The translations under genes and the position numbers were made by a program. This document shows positions 26,599 to 35,377 of a DNA stretch of 64,000 nt, piece by piece. Every line of letters begins with the position of its first letter. Position 1 is the stretch's first letter. The notes beneath the pieces are model-generated. The model was not told where the DNA came from and made no database searches. It saw nothing but the letters and a program-made list of their open reading frames with translations. The DNA comes from JAMXLO01 sp037201625 (GTDB taxonomy: Bacteria; Pseudomonadota; Alphaproteobacteria; Acetobacterales; Acetobacteraceae): assembly GCA_037201625.1 (NCBI GenBank), contig JBBCGR010000001.1, positions 434,001 to 498,000 on the forward strand, given 5' to 3'.

Positions 26599-28181
26599 AT
26601 GCAGCGACGCCATTTCCTGGCCGCCTCCGCCGCCGCCCTCGCCATGCCCGCGACCGCCCGGGCGCAGGGCAGCCGGGTGCTGAAGTTCATCCCGCAAGCC
26701 GACCTCACGGTGCTCGACCCGGTCTGGACCACGGCCTACGTCACCCGCAACCACGGCTTCATGGTGTTCGACACGCTGTATGGCCAGGACAGCCGCTACC
26801 GCGCCTCGCCGCAGATGGTCGCCGGCCACGTGGTGGCGAGCGACGGCAAGACCTGGACGCTGACCCTGCGCGACGGCCTCAAGTTCCACGACGGCACACC
26901 CGTGCTGGCACGCGACTGCGTGGCCTCGATCCAGCGCTGGGGCAAGCGCGACGCGTTCGGCCAGGCGCTGCTGGCCGCCACCGATGAGCTTTCGGCGCCG
27001 GACGACAAGACCCTCCGCTTCCGGCTGAACAAGCCGTTCCCGCTGCTGCCCGACGCGCTCGGCAAGTCGCCGTCGCTGATGTGCCCGATGATGCCGGAGC
27101 GGCTGGCGAAGACCGACGCCTTCACGCAGATCACCGAGATGGTGGGCAGCGGCCCCTACCGCTTCGTCGCCAGTGAGCGCGTGCCGGGCGCGCGCGTGGT
27201 CTATGAGCGTTTCGCCGACTACGCGCCGCGCACCGACGGCACGCCGGACTGGACCTCCGGCCCCAAGGTGGTGAATTTCGACCGCGTCGAGTGGACCACC
27301 ATTCCCGATGCCTCCACCGCCGGCAGTGCGCTGCAGAACGGCGAGCAGGACTGGTGGGACTATGCCAACGCCGACCTGCTGCCGCTGCTGCGCAAGTCGC
27401 GCGGCCTGAAGGTGGCGGTGCAGGATCCGTCCGGCCAGTGCGCGATGATGCGGTTCAACTTCCTGCAGCCGCCGTTCAACAACCCTGCGATCCGCCGCGC
27501 GCTGTTCGGCGCGGTGAACCAGGCCGATGTGATGACGGCGGTGGCGACCGACGACACCGCGATGTGGCACGTGCCGTTCGGCTATTTCTGTCCCGGCACG
27601 CCGATGGCGAGCGATGTCGGCATGGGGCGTGCTGAGCGGCAAGCGCGACTATGCGAAGGTGAAGGCCGACCTCGCCGCCGCCGGCTACAAGGGCGAGCGC
27701 GTGGTGCTGCTGGCGGCCACCGACTTCCCGGTGCTGAAGGCGATGTCTGACGTGGTCGCCGACATGCTGCAGAAGGCCGGGATGAACCCTCGACTACCAG
27801 GCGCTGGACTGGGGCACGGTGAACCAGCGGCGGGTGAAGAAGGACCCGGTGGACCAGGGCGGCTGGAGCTGTTTCTGCACCGCCTGGGCCGGCACCGACC
27901 TGCTGAACCCGGCGGGCGCGCTGGCGTTGCGCGCGAACGGGGCGAATGCCTGGATCGGCTGGCCGGACGATCCGAAGCTGGAGGCGCTGCGCCAGGCCTG
28001 GTTTGACGCGCCGGATCTCGCCGCCCAGCAGGCGGTGGCCCGCGACATCCAGACCGAGGCGTTCGAGTTCGTGCCGTACCTGCCGCTCGGGCAGTATCTG
28101 CAGGCGACGGCGTATTCCACGAAGCTGAGCGGCGTGCTGAACGGCTTCGCGCTGTTCTGGAACGTGAAGAAGGAGGCATAG
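26599..28181 (+). pseudogene. ABC transporter substrate-binding protein, peptide/nickel (SBP_bac_5) family (two frameshifts)
   Basis: It begins with a Tat-like signal, MQRRHFLAASAAALAMPATA, cleaved near RAQG. Family features are LTVLDPVWTTAYVTRNHGFM, GKTWTLTLRDGLKFHDGTPV and FNNPAIRRALFGAVNQADVM. The frame breaks at about 27627 (ATGGGGCG, one G extra) and about 27793 (AACCCTCGAC, one C extra). Correcting both gives about 526 residues ending ALFWNVKKEA. It would bind an oligopeptide-like ligand in the periplasm. No permease or ATPase genes are adjacent, so it may be an orphan. Confidence 0.87.
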
Positions 28182-28192
28182 GCCGCACCGGC

Positions 28193-28260
28193 TGTCATGG
28201 CGCGGCGCGCGAGCGGCGAGGCAATCGCCCGGGGATTGCTTCGCTGCACTCGTAATGACA
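28193..28260. repeat. Palindromic intergenic repeat of the GTCAT...ATGAC type
   Basis: 68 bp with end arms TGTCAT/ATGACA and an inner stem GCGAGGCAATC (28216-28226) with GATTGCTTCGC (28234-28244), one mismatch. It resembles the short palindromes ('gcaatcc ... gattgc') scattered through many alphaproteobacterial genomes. Confidence 0.6.
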
Positions 28261-28328
28261 GGGGGCTGGACTGCTTGCACCGTGGCGCGCTGCGTTCCAC
28301 GCTGACCAACGACATGGGGAGTTGAAGC

Positions 28329-29317
28329 ATGACCAAGGTAGCCGTTCTCGACGACTGGCAGGGTGTCGCCAAGACCAGCGCGGACTGGTCGAAGCTGCAG
28401 GCGCGCGCCGAGGTCGTGTTCTTCGCTCAGGCCTTTGCCAATGAGGATGATGCGGCGGCGAAGCTGGCGGATTTCGACATCGTGCTGTCGATGCGCGAGC
28501 GCACGCCCCCTGCCCGGCTCGCTGATCAACCGGCTGCCGAAGCTGCGCATGCTGGCGATGACCGGCGCGCGCAATGCCTCATTGGATACACCGGCCTGCA
28601 CCGCGCGCGGCATCGTCGTGTGCAACACCACGGGCGGCGGCAACAATGAGGCTGCCACAGCGGAACTCGCGCTCGGCCTGCTGCTGGGTGCGGCGCGCGC
28701 GATCCCGCAGGGTGACGCCAGCATCCGTGCCGGAGGGTTCCAGGAGGGCGTGCCCGTCGGCTTCGTGCTCGCCGGCAAGACGCTGGGGCTGCTGGGCCTC
28801 GGGCGGCTCGGCTCGCACATGGCGCGCTACTGTCGTGCGCTGAACATGAACCTGCTGGCCTGGAGCCAGAACATGACGCCCGAGAAGGCGGCCGACGCGG
28901 GTGCCACGATGGTGTCGAAGGAGGAGTTGCTGGCGCGCTCCGATGCGGTGAGCATCCACCTGGTGCTGTCCGAGCGCACGCGCGGCCTGCTGGGCGCGGG
29001 CGACCTCGCGCGGATGAAGCCGGGCGCGATCCTGGTGAACACCTCGCGCGGCCCGATCGTCGACGAGACGGCGCTGATCGCGGCGGTGACCGCGGGGGAA
29101 GATCGTTGCCGCGCTCGACGTGTTCGACCGTGAGCCGCTGCCGGCGGGGCATCCGCTGCGCACTGCGAAGAACGTGGTGATGACGCCGCATCTGGGCTAC
29201 GGCGTGCGCGAGACCTGGGACAATTTCTATCCGCAGAGCGTCGAGAACGCGCTGGCGTTTCTCGATGGCAAGCCGGTGCGGGTGACCAACCCCGAGGTGC
29301 TGGCGAAGGCGGGCTGA
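28329..29317 (+). pseudogene. D-isomer-specific 2-hydroxyacid dehydrogenase, NAD-binding (two frameshifts)
   Basis: It oxidises or reduces 2-hydroxy/2-keto acids with NAD(P). The nucleotide-binding GxGxxG is LAGKTLGLLGLGRLGSHMAR. The catalytic Arg region is MKPGAILVNTSRGPIVDETA, and the Asp-Glu pair is in LDVFDREPLP. The catalytic His is in VMTPHLGYG. Breaks are an extra C at about 28507 (ACGCCCCCTG) and an extra G at about 29096 (GCGGGGGAAG). Corrected length is 328 residues, normal for the family. The substrate is unknown (a SerA- or formate-dehydrogenase-like relative). Confidence 0.87.
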
Positions 29318-29322
29318 CGCGA

Positions 29323-29337
29323 ACGGATCACGCTCTA
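29323..29337 (+). repeat. Terminal fragment of the double-hairpin repeat
   Basis: ACGGATCACGCTCTA is identical to the right end of the element at 54.1 kb. Its CTA is the complement of the RES toxin's TAG stop codon (29335-29337). The rest of the element is absent. Confidence 0.6.
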
Positions 29338-29821
29338 CGCCGCCGCGCCGAACAGGCGGCGATCCCACCAGACCGGCTGATGCAGGCTGTGCGTGACGCG
29401 CGGGAATTCCTTGTGCTCGGGATTGATCAGCACGTTGAGTTCCATGCGCGCCACCACGCTCGGCACCAGCAGCAGCAGCGAGCGGCGCGCGGTCTGCCAG
29501 GCCTCGCCGTAGGCCTGCGATGCCGTGGGCCGGCTCGAATCCCAGCCGGGCAGATGCGCTGGATTGACCAGTTCGTAGCTCAATCCGTTCGGAATGGTGA
29601 TCTGGATGAAGTGCTGGTTGCTGGGGAACCGCCCAGCCCGCGTTCGCCAGGATCTCCAGCATCGCCGTGGAATAGTGCTCCGACGCGTAGATCAGCGGGC
29701 TGCTGTCGGTATTCCAGCGGCCGGGGGCGAGGCGGGAGCCGGTGGCGTTGAAGATCGGATAGGCACCGTCGGGGTCACCGATCCGAAAAGCGGTCAGCAC
29801 ACGATCCAGGTGCTGCGCCAT
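29335..29821 (-). pseudogene. RES-family NAD+-degrading toxin (one frameshift)
   Basis: It begins LDRVLTAFRIGDPDGAYPIF, followed by NATGSRLAPGRWNTDSSPLI and YASEHYSTAMLEILANAG. These carry the Arg, Tyr and Glu positions typical of the RES domain. Near 29633 one extra C (GTTCCCCAGC) shifts the frame; corrected, it reads VPSNQHFIQITIPNGLSYEL and ends VWWDRRLFGAAA, about 161 residues. RES toxins deplete NAD+. Its start overlaps the stop of the upstream Xre antitoxin gene (TGATG). Its TAG stop lies in a fragment of the double-hairpin repeat (29323-29337). Confidence 0.85.
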
Positions 29822-30264
29822 CAGGCGCCGGTGCCATATTTCAACCGCCCGAGGATGCCCTCGACCAGCGGACGCCCGAACTCGCTGGCCAGCACCACAT
29901 CGATGGGAGGACGGTCGTCCAGCATCAGGTGCGGCGCGAACAGCCAGCGCCGCGCGGCCTCATCGGTCTTCCACACGTCCTTGGCGAAGGCCCAGACCGA
30001 GGCGAGGCGGGCGACGCGGGCGCTCTCCTCGGGCGTCAGCCGCGCCGCATGCTGGTTGCGCCGGCGGGCCAGCGTCGCGCGCGGCACGAGGCGGTAGGGA
30101 AAGCCGCTGTCGTCCGGCGCGACCGCATGCGCGATCCGGTCCAGCGCCGACAGCGGCAGGCCCTTCTCCACATCGCTCATGAGGCCGAGCGCCGATGCCG
30201 GCCGGCCAGGCTGCCGGCGCAGGCCCAGGAGTTCCGGAACGGTGGCGGCGGCGGTGGCGGACAT
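29821..30264 (-). CDS. Xre/ParS (MbcA) antitoxin of a RES toxin-antitoxin pair
   Basis: 147 residues. The N-terminal half (SALGLMSDVEKGLPLSALDR, then YRLVPRATLARRRNQHAARL) is the Xre-like HTH. The C-terminal half (LTPEESARVARLASVWAFAK, then DEAARRWLFAPHLMLDDRPP, ASEFGRPLVEGILGRLKYG) is the DUF2384/ParS toxin-binding domain. Antitoxins of this type block RES toxins and autoregulate. The toxin gene follows with overlapping stop and start, as usual for the pair. Confidence 0.9.
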   Translation of the reverse strand: MSATAAATVPELLGLRRQPGRPASALGLMSDVEKGLPLSALDRIAHAVAPDDSGFPYRLVPRATLARRRNQHAARLTPEESARVARLASVWAFAKDVWKTDEAARRWLFAPHLMLDDRPPIDVVLASEFGRPLVEGILGRLKYGTGA

Positions 30265-30390
30265 CGGCGGATCCTCGGTCTAATCAACTGAGACATGATG
30301 TAGTCTCACGCGGACAGTCCCGCAACCGCCCCCCTTGACCGCGCCCCCCCGCAGGGTATCCATCGCGCTCCGAACAGAGGAGACGCCGCC

Positions 30391-31454
30391 ATGCTCGCCT
30401 GGGCTGTGGTCGAAAACGGCAAGCCGTTGCAGAAGCTGGAACTCCCCACGCCCGAGCCGAAGGGCACCGAGGTGCTGGTCGAGGTCACCCATTGCGGGCG
30501 TCTGCCACTCCGACCTGCATATCTGGGAGGGCTATTACGACCTGGGCGGCGGCAAGAAGATGTCGCTGAAGGACCCGCGGCGTGGTGCTGCCGCTGGCGA
30601 TGGGCCACGAGATCGTCGGCCGCGTCGCCAAGCTCGGCCCCGACGCGAAGGGCGTGAAGGTCGGCGACCTGCGCATCGTGTATCCCTGGCTGGGCTGCGG
30701 CCATTGCGACAAATGCCTGGCGGAGGAGGACAACATGTGCCTCACCCCGCGCAGCCTCGGCGTCTACGCCAATGGCGGCTACGGCACCCATGTGATCGCG
30801 CCGCATCCGCGCCACCTGGTCGATCCCGGCACGCTCGATCCCGCGGTGGCGGCCACCTATGCCTGCTCCGGCATCACCGTCTATTCGGCGATCCGCAAGG
30901 CCATGCCGATCGCACCCACCGAGGCCATCGTCGTGGTCGGCGGCGGCGGTCTCGGCCAGAACGCCATCGCCGTGCTGCGCGCGATGGGGCACGAGAACAT
31001 CATCGTGGTGGACATCAGCGCCGAGAAGCGCGAGGCCGCGCTGAAGGCCGGCGCGCACAAGGTGGTGGACGGCACCGGTGAGGCCACCACGCAGCGCATC
31101 CTCGACGCCGCCGGCGGCCCGGTGCTGGCGGTGATCGACCTGGTGAACGGCACGCAGACCGCCCGCTTTGCCTTCGACGCGCTGCGCAAGGGCGGCAAGC
31201 TGATCCAGGTCGGCCTGTTCGGCGGCGAACTGACCGTGCCGCTGCCGCTGATGGCGATCCGCGCGCTGACCGTCCAGGGCAGCTATGTCGGCAACCCGAA
31301 GGAACTGCGCGAGCTGGTGAAGCTGGCGCAGGAGGGGACGCTGCAGGCGCTGCCGGTCGCCACCGTGCCGCAGAGCGAGGCGAACGATGCACTGATGCGT
31401 CTGCGCGACGGCAAGGTGAACGGCCGTCTGGTGCTGCGCTCCGACGCCGCCTGA
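30391..31454 (+). pseudogene. Zinc-dependent alcohol dehydrogenase (two frameshifts)
   Basis: A medium-chain dehydrogenase. Corrected, the catalytic zinc site reads CGVCHSDLHIWEGYYDLGGG. GHEIVGRVAKLG and the structural-zinc lobe CGHCDKCLAEEDNMC follow. The Rossmann motif is AIVVVGGGGLGQNAIAVLRA, and KGGKLIQVGLFGGELTVPLP comes near the end. Breaks are an extra G at about 30496 (TGCGGGCG) and an extra C at about 30574 (GACCCGCGG; relatives read KDRGVVLPL). Corrected length is 353 residues. It may oxidise an alcohol formed in the catabolic gene cluster that follows, but nothing fixes its substrate. Confidence 0.88.
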
Positions 31455-31814
31455 TCGCGGGGTCCACGGCCGTCCGCGTCGTTGCTCACGCGAGTGGCGA
31501 CGTGGCTGACCGGCCTGCGCCGGTCATGACGGCGTGGAGGACGCCATCAGGCGCCGTCCCGGTCGCACGCCATCGTTTCTTCCCCCCATCGTTCGCCAGA
31601 TCCATCGTCATGGTGGGCTTGGCCCCGCCATCCACGTCTTTCGTCGCTGCGGGCGGCCTGCGCTGGTCATGACGACATCAGGCGCCTGCGGTCATGACGG
31701 CGTGGGACCGGCATCAGGCGCCTGCCGTCCCGACCGCGTAGAGAAACGGCACGAAACCCCGCGCCAACACGCCCCTGCCTCCCCCGCGCCGCCGCGCCCC
31801 ACCGCCCCACCGCG
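31455..31814. other. 360-bp repeat-rich spacer
   Basis: It contains no gene I trust. Palindromic motifs recur: GACCGGCCTGCGCCGGTC (about 31509-31526), variants at about 31650-31720, and GCCATCCACGTCTTTCG (about 31629-31645). The same two motifs appear together at 39.18-39.30 kb. They look like the dispersed 'GTCATGACCGG...CCACGTC' repeats of alphaproteobacterial chromosomes. Confidence 0.55.
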
Positions 31815-32999
31815 TCAGTACGGCTCGCGCACGAAGATGAACGTCGTGCCGGTCACGATCGGCGCACTGGCGCCGACGAACGACACGTTGGCGTCCTTCA
31901 CCTGCCGCGAACCGGCACGGCCCGAGGCCTGCAGCGCGCCCTCGATGATGTGCCACAGGCCGTGGATGCGCCCGGTGCCAAGACTGCCGCCGAACGTGTT
32001 CAGCGGCAGCTCGCCGTCCAGCTCGATGCGGCCGTCCTGGATGAAGTCCAGCGCCTCGCCTTCCTTGCAGAACCCGTAGGATTCCAGCCCGTAGATCACC
32101 GACGCCGAGAACCCGTCATAGATCTGCGCGACGTCGACATCCCTGGGCGAGAAACCCGACCGCTCCCAGGTCAGCTTCGCCGAGGAACTGCCGCCCTCCA
32201 TGTAGCTGGACAGGCTGCCGATGCGGCCCGCCACCTCGAAATGCAGCCGCTGTCCATACCCGGCGAGATACGCCGGCTGCGGCTTCAGGTCGCGCGCCCG
32301 CTCCGCCGTCGTCAGCACGATCGCGACCGCGCCCTGCACCGGGATGTCGCAGTCGTACAGGCAGAACGGATAGGCCACCATGCGCGAGGCGAAATACTGC
32401 TCGCGCGTCAGTTCCGTGCCGTAGAAATACGCATGCGGATTGTGCTGCGTGTGCCGCCGCTGCGTCACCGCGAGCGTCGCCATCTTGTCGCGGGTCTGGC
32501 CGTTGCGCTCCAGCCAGCGCGTATACGCAACCGCCATGCCCTGGCCCGGCCCGCCGAAGCCGTACGGCGCGGTGAACTGCGTGGCACCCGCGGCATGCGC
32601 ACCCGGCAGGTTCTGGTAGGTGCCGCGCGGATTGTGCATCGCCCGCCACACCACGGCATATTTGCACACGCCGGCCAGCAGCGCGTTCACCGCCTGCTGC
32701 ACCGCGCCGCCGATATTCGTGGTCCCCACCTGGATGTGCCAGGTCAGCGCGGGCAGCTTCAGCATCGCCATCATGCAGTTGACCGATACCACCGAGATGC
32801 CGTCGACCTCCGCATGTCCCGTCGCCGGCAGTTCGGGATAGGTCGCCAGCCCGTCGATGTCCTCCATCCGCAGGCCCGAATCGGCCACCGCCTCCTGCAC
32901 CGCGGTCAGCGCGTGCGCCGCGAGCGGGATGTCGGCGGACCGGGTAACCTTGGAATAGCCCACGCCGCTGACGGCGATCTTGCAGCGATTGTCCCACAT
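31815..32999 (-). CDS. Thiolase-family protein (SCP-x/acetyl-CoA acetyltransferase-like)
   Basis: 394 residues from the ATG at 32999. Features are IAVSGVGYSKVTRSADIPLA, then EAVADSGLRMEDIDGLATYP and NCMMAMLKLPALTWHIQVGT. Late motifs are VDVAQIYDGFSASVIYGLES and LNTFGGSLGTGRIHGLWHII. It belongs to the non-canonical thiolase group that usually works with a small OB-fold/zinc-ribbon partner, which is encoded directly upstream (33014-33439). Such pairs act in degradation of steroid or other branched acyl-CoAs. The frame remains open far upstream of the chosen start, across the OB-fold gene, but that part is spurious. Confidence 0.88.
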   Translation of the reverse strand: MWDNRCKIAVSGVGYSKVTRSADIPLAAHALTAVQEAVADSGLRMEDIDGLATYPELPATGHAEVDGISVVSVNCMMAMLKLPALTWHIQVGTTNIGGAVQQAVNALLAGVCKYAVVWRAMHNPRGTYQNLPGAHAAGATQFTAPYGFGGPGQGMAVAYTRWLERNGQTRDKMATLAVTQRRHTQHNPHAYFYGTELTREQYFASRMVAYPFCLYDCDIPVQGAVAIVLTTAERARDLKPQPAYLAGYGQRLHFEVAGRIGSLSSYMEGGSSSAKLTWERSGFSPRDVDVAQIYDGFSASVIYGLESYGFCKEGEALDFIQDGRIELDGELPLNTFGGSLGTGRIHGLWHIIEGALQASGRAGSRQVKDANVSFVGASAPIVTGTTFIFVREPY

Positions 33000-33013
33000 G
33001 ACCAGGCTCCCCC

Positions 33014-33439
33014 TCAGCGCGCCAGCCGGAACTGCGGCAGCGTGATGTCCTCGTTCAGCGCCTCGAAGATGACGTCGACGCGGCGGCCGACCCTGGCCTC
33101 GGTATAGGGCGCCTCCAGCAGGTTGCCGGCGAGCAGCGCGCCCGGCGCATCGTCCAGTTCCACGATGATGCTGGCATACGGCACCACCGAGGCGAACCGC
33201 TTGTCGCCGGTGTGGTACATGATCGTATAGGCATAGATCGCGCCCTCGCCGCGCACCGGCTCGAACTTCAGGTCGGTCGACACGCACTGCGTGCAGGTCG
33301 CGTAGGGCGGGTGCTGGAAATGCCCGCAGGCCTGGCAGCGCTGCAGCGCCAGCACGCCCTGCCTCGCCGCATCCCAGAACGGCCTGGTCCATTCGTTCGG
33401 CACCGGGATCGGCCGCGTCACCTTGCTCCAGTCGCTCAT
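33014..33439 (-). CDS. Zn-ribbon/OB-fold (DUF35) acyl-CoA-associated protein
   Basis: 141 residues. The zinc ribbon is LQRCQACGHFQHPPYATCTQ-C (residues about 33-55), followed by an OB-fold: GEGAIYAYTIMYHTGDKRFA and LLEAPYTEARVGRRVDVIFE. DUF35 proteins partner thiolase-like enzymes and may help bind acyl-CoA or couple to hydratases. It is upstream of the thiolase gene with a 14-bp gap, so they are probably one operon. It is divergent from the SDR gene. Confidence 0.88.
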   Translation of the reverse strand: MSDWSKVTRPIPVPNEWTRPFWDAARQGVLALQRCQACGHFQHPPYATCTQCVSTDLKFEPVRGEGAIYAYTIMYHTGDKRFASVVPYASIIVELDDAPGALLAGNLLEAPYTEARVGRRVDVIFEALNEDITLPQFRLAR

Positions 33440-33581
33440 GCTGTCCACCCTGCGCAATCGGCCGGCCGCGGGCTTGTCTGCGCCGCGGCCTTGGCAACAA
33501 ACTCTCGGGGACACGGGGACGCGCCGCAAGCCGAGGGCGCCCGCCCCGGAGGGACGAGTCCAGCCACAGGGGAGAAACCAC

Positions 33582-34334
33582 ATGGAACTCAGGGGCGCGG
33601 TCGCGCTGGTGACCGGCGGCAATGGCGGGCTCGGGCAGCGCATCTGCCACGCGCTGGCGAAAGAGGGCGTGCATGTCGCGGTGATGTACGCCCAGAGCCG
33701 CGACCAGGCCGAGGCGGTCGCGCGCGAACTGGCATCGAGCTACCAGATCAATGCGGCGGCCTTCGCCTGCGACATCACCGACGGCGCGGCGGTGGAGCGA
33801 CTGATCAGCGACGTCGCCCACCGGCTGGGCCGCATCGACATCCTGGTCAACGATGCCGCCTACAACAAGGCGATCGCGTTCGGCGACCTCGACGGGCTGA
33901 CGCAGGAGGTGTGGGACAAGATCATGGCGGTGAACCTCACCGGGCCGATGCGCCTGATCAAGGCGGTGGCGCCGCTGATGCAGGCGCAGGGACGCGGGCG
34001 CATCGTCAACATCGCCTCGGTGGCGGGGCTGGGCCCGAGCGGATCGTCGATCGCCTATGCCGTGTCGAAGGCCGGGCTGATCCACCTGACGCGCTGCATG
34101 GCCGTGGCGCTGGCGCCCGCGACGCTGGTCAACTGCGTCGCACCCGGCCTGCTCGAGGGCACGCGCGCGACCGCCAACCTCAACCCGGAGATGGTCACGC
34201 GCAATGCGGCCGGCTCGCTCCTGAAGAAGGCGGCCGACAAGGATGACTGCGCCGACATGGTGGTGACCATGTGCCGCACCGAGACCATGACCGGCCAGAC
34301 CATCGTCATCGACTCGGGCCGCTATTTCCACTGA
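33582..34334 (+). CDS. SDR-family NAD(P)-dependent oxidoreductase
   Basis: 250 residues. The cofactor motif is GAVALVTGGNGGLGQRICHA (TGGxGGxG), NNAG is replaced by NDAA, and the catalytic Ser/Tyr/Lys lie in IVNIASVAGLGPSGSSIAYA and VSKAG. The C-terminus has the usual TGQTIVIDSGRYFH. It is a ketoreductase-type enzyme (FabG-like). The start (GGGGAGAAACCACATG) excludes the open upstream stretch that overlaps the divergent OB-fold gene. The MBL-fold gene follows 29 bp downstream. Confidence 0.88.
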   Translation: MELRGAVALVTGGNGGLGQRICHALAKEGVHVAVMYAQSRDQAEAVARELASSYQINAAAFACDITDGAAVERLISDVAHRLGRIDILVNDAAYNKAIAFGDLDGLTQEVWDKIMAVNLTGPMRLIKAVAPLMQAQGRGRIVNIASVAGLGPSGSSIAYAVSKAGLIHLTRCMAVALAPATLVNCVAPGLLEGTRATANLNPEMVTRNAAGSLLKKAADKDDCADMVVTMCRTETMTGQTIVIDSGRYFH

Positions 34335-34363
34335 ACCGCGGAACAACAACGGGGAAACACGCC

Positions 34364-35173
34364 ATGCCGACGCCTACCTATGAGGTCCTTGCGCTGCGCT
34401 ACGGCATCTTCGACGGCCGGCTGCAGTTCCAGAACTACATGATCCCGGACGACCACGCGGCACCCGACCCGCTGGATTTCTACATCTTCGCCATCCGCGG
34501 CCCCAAAGGCTCCGCCACCCCGCGCACCATCGTCATGGATACCGGCTTCAACCCGGCCTCGGCGAAGCGGCGCGGCCGCGAACTGATGCGCACGCCGGCG
34601 GACGCGCTGCTGCAGGCCGGGATCGATCCGGCGGAGGTGCCGGACGTGGTGCTGACCCACATGCACTGGGACCATGCCGGCGGCATGGAGTATTTCCCCA
34701 AGGCGACGTTCCACCTGCAGGCCGCCGAGATGGCCTATTGCACCGGCCCCTGCATGTGCCAGCCCTTCATGCGCCGCCCGTTCGACGTGGAGGACGTGCA
34801 GAGCGCGATCGCCGCGCTGTACGCCGACCGGCTGCGCTTCCACGAGGGCACCGCGGAGATCGCGCCCGGCGTGACGCTGCACCTGATCGGCGGGCATTCG
34901 GGCGGCATCCAGTCGATCCGCGTGCCGACGGAGCGTGGCTGGGTGGTGCTGGCGGGCGATGCCGCGCATCTGTGGGGCAACATCCGCAAGCGCATGCCGT
35001 TCCCGGTGGTGGTGGACGTCGCACGCATGCTGAAGGGCTTCGAGATCATCGAGGGCCTGGCGGACGGCCCCGACCACATCATCCCGGGCCACGATCCGCT
35101 GATCCTGAAGCGTTTCCCGCCCGAGGCCGGCCATCCCGACACCGTCAGGCTCGATCTGCCGCCAATCGCGTAG
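34364..35173 (+). CDS. MBL-fold metallo-hydrolase, N-acyl homoserine lactonase-like
   Basis: 269 residues. The zinc-binding motif is VVLTHMHWDHAGGMEYFPKA (HxHxDH), with further ligands at IGGHSGG, AGDAAHLWGN and IIPGHD. This spacing and the IVMDTGFNP start of the fold match the AttM/AiiA-like lactonase branch of the metallo-beta-lactamase superfamily. The real substrate could be another lactone or ester in the local catabolic set. A double-hairpin repeat begins at its TAG stop (35171-35173). Confidence 0.85.
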   Translation: MPTPTYEVLALRYGIFDGRLQFQNYMIPDDHAAPDPLDFYIFAIRGPKGSATPRTIVMDTGFNPASAKRRGRELMRTPADALLQAGIDPAEVPDVVLTHMHWDHAGGMEYFPKATFHLQAAEMAYCTGPCMCQPFMRRPFDVEDVQSAIAALYADRLRFHEGTAEIAPGVTLHLIGGHSGGIQSIRVPTERGWVVLAGDAAHLWGNIRKRMPFPVVVDVARMLKGFEIIEGLADGPDHIIPGHDPLILKRFPPEAGHPDTVRLDLPPIA

Positions 35174-35235
35174 AGCCGGTTGTCCGAGTGCGTGATCCGC
35201 CGCTCCGGTGAGGCCACCTCCGCGGATCACGCGCT
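35171..35235 (+). repeat. Double-hairpin repeat, half copy 3
   Basis: It begins with TAG, the stop codon of the MBL gene, continuing AGCCGG. Only the second hairpin remains (AGTGCGTGAT / ATCACGCGCT with inner CCGCTCCGG). It is followed directly by a full copy. Confidence 0.75.
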
Positions 35236-35334
35236 GGACCGGTTCCGTTCGCGTTACTCACGGAACCGGCTCCAGCCCATTGTCTGACAGCGTGCTTCAC
35301 CGCTCCGGTGAGGCCACCTCCGCGGATCACGCTA
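35236..35334 (+). repeat. Double-hairpin repeat, copy 4
   Basis: Hairpin 1 is perfect over 10 bp here (CCGGTTCCGT/ACGGAACCGG) where other copies have GATTCCGT/ACGGAATC, a paired A-T to G-C change. Hairpin 2 has AGCGTG/CACGCT arms with inner TCACCG/CGGTGA. It lies 44 bp upstream of the penicillin-acylase start. Confidence 0.85.
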
Positions 35335-35377
35335 TCCTTCACTTCCCTTTCCAGCGCTGCGTGGCCAATTTCGCGCC

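Noticed and set aside
33000..34349. Upstream extension of the thiolase frame
   Set aside because: It lies antisense to the SDR gene and across the OB-fold gene in a different frame.
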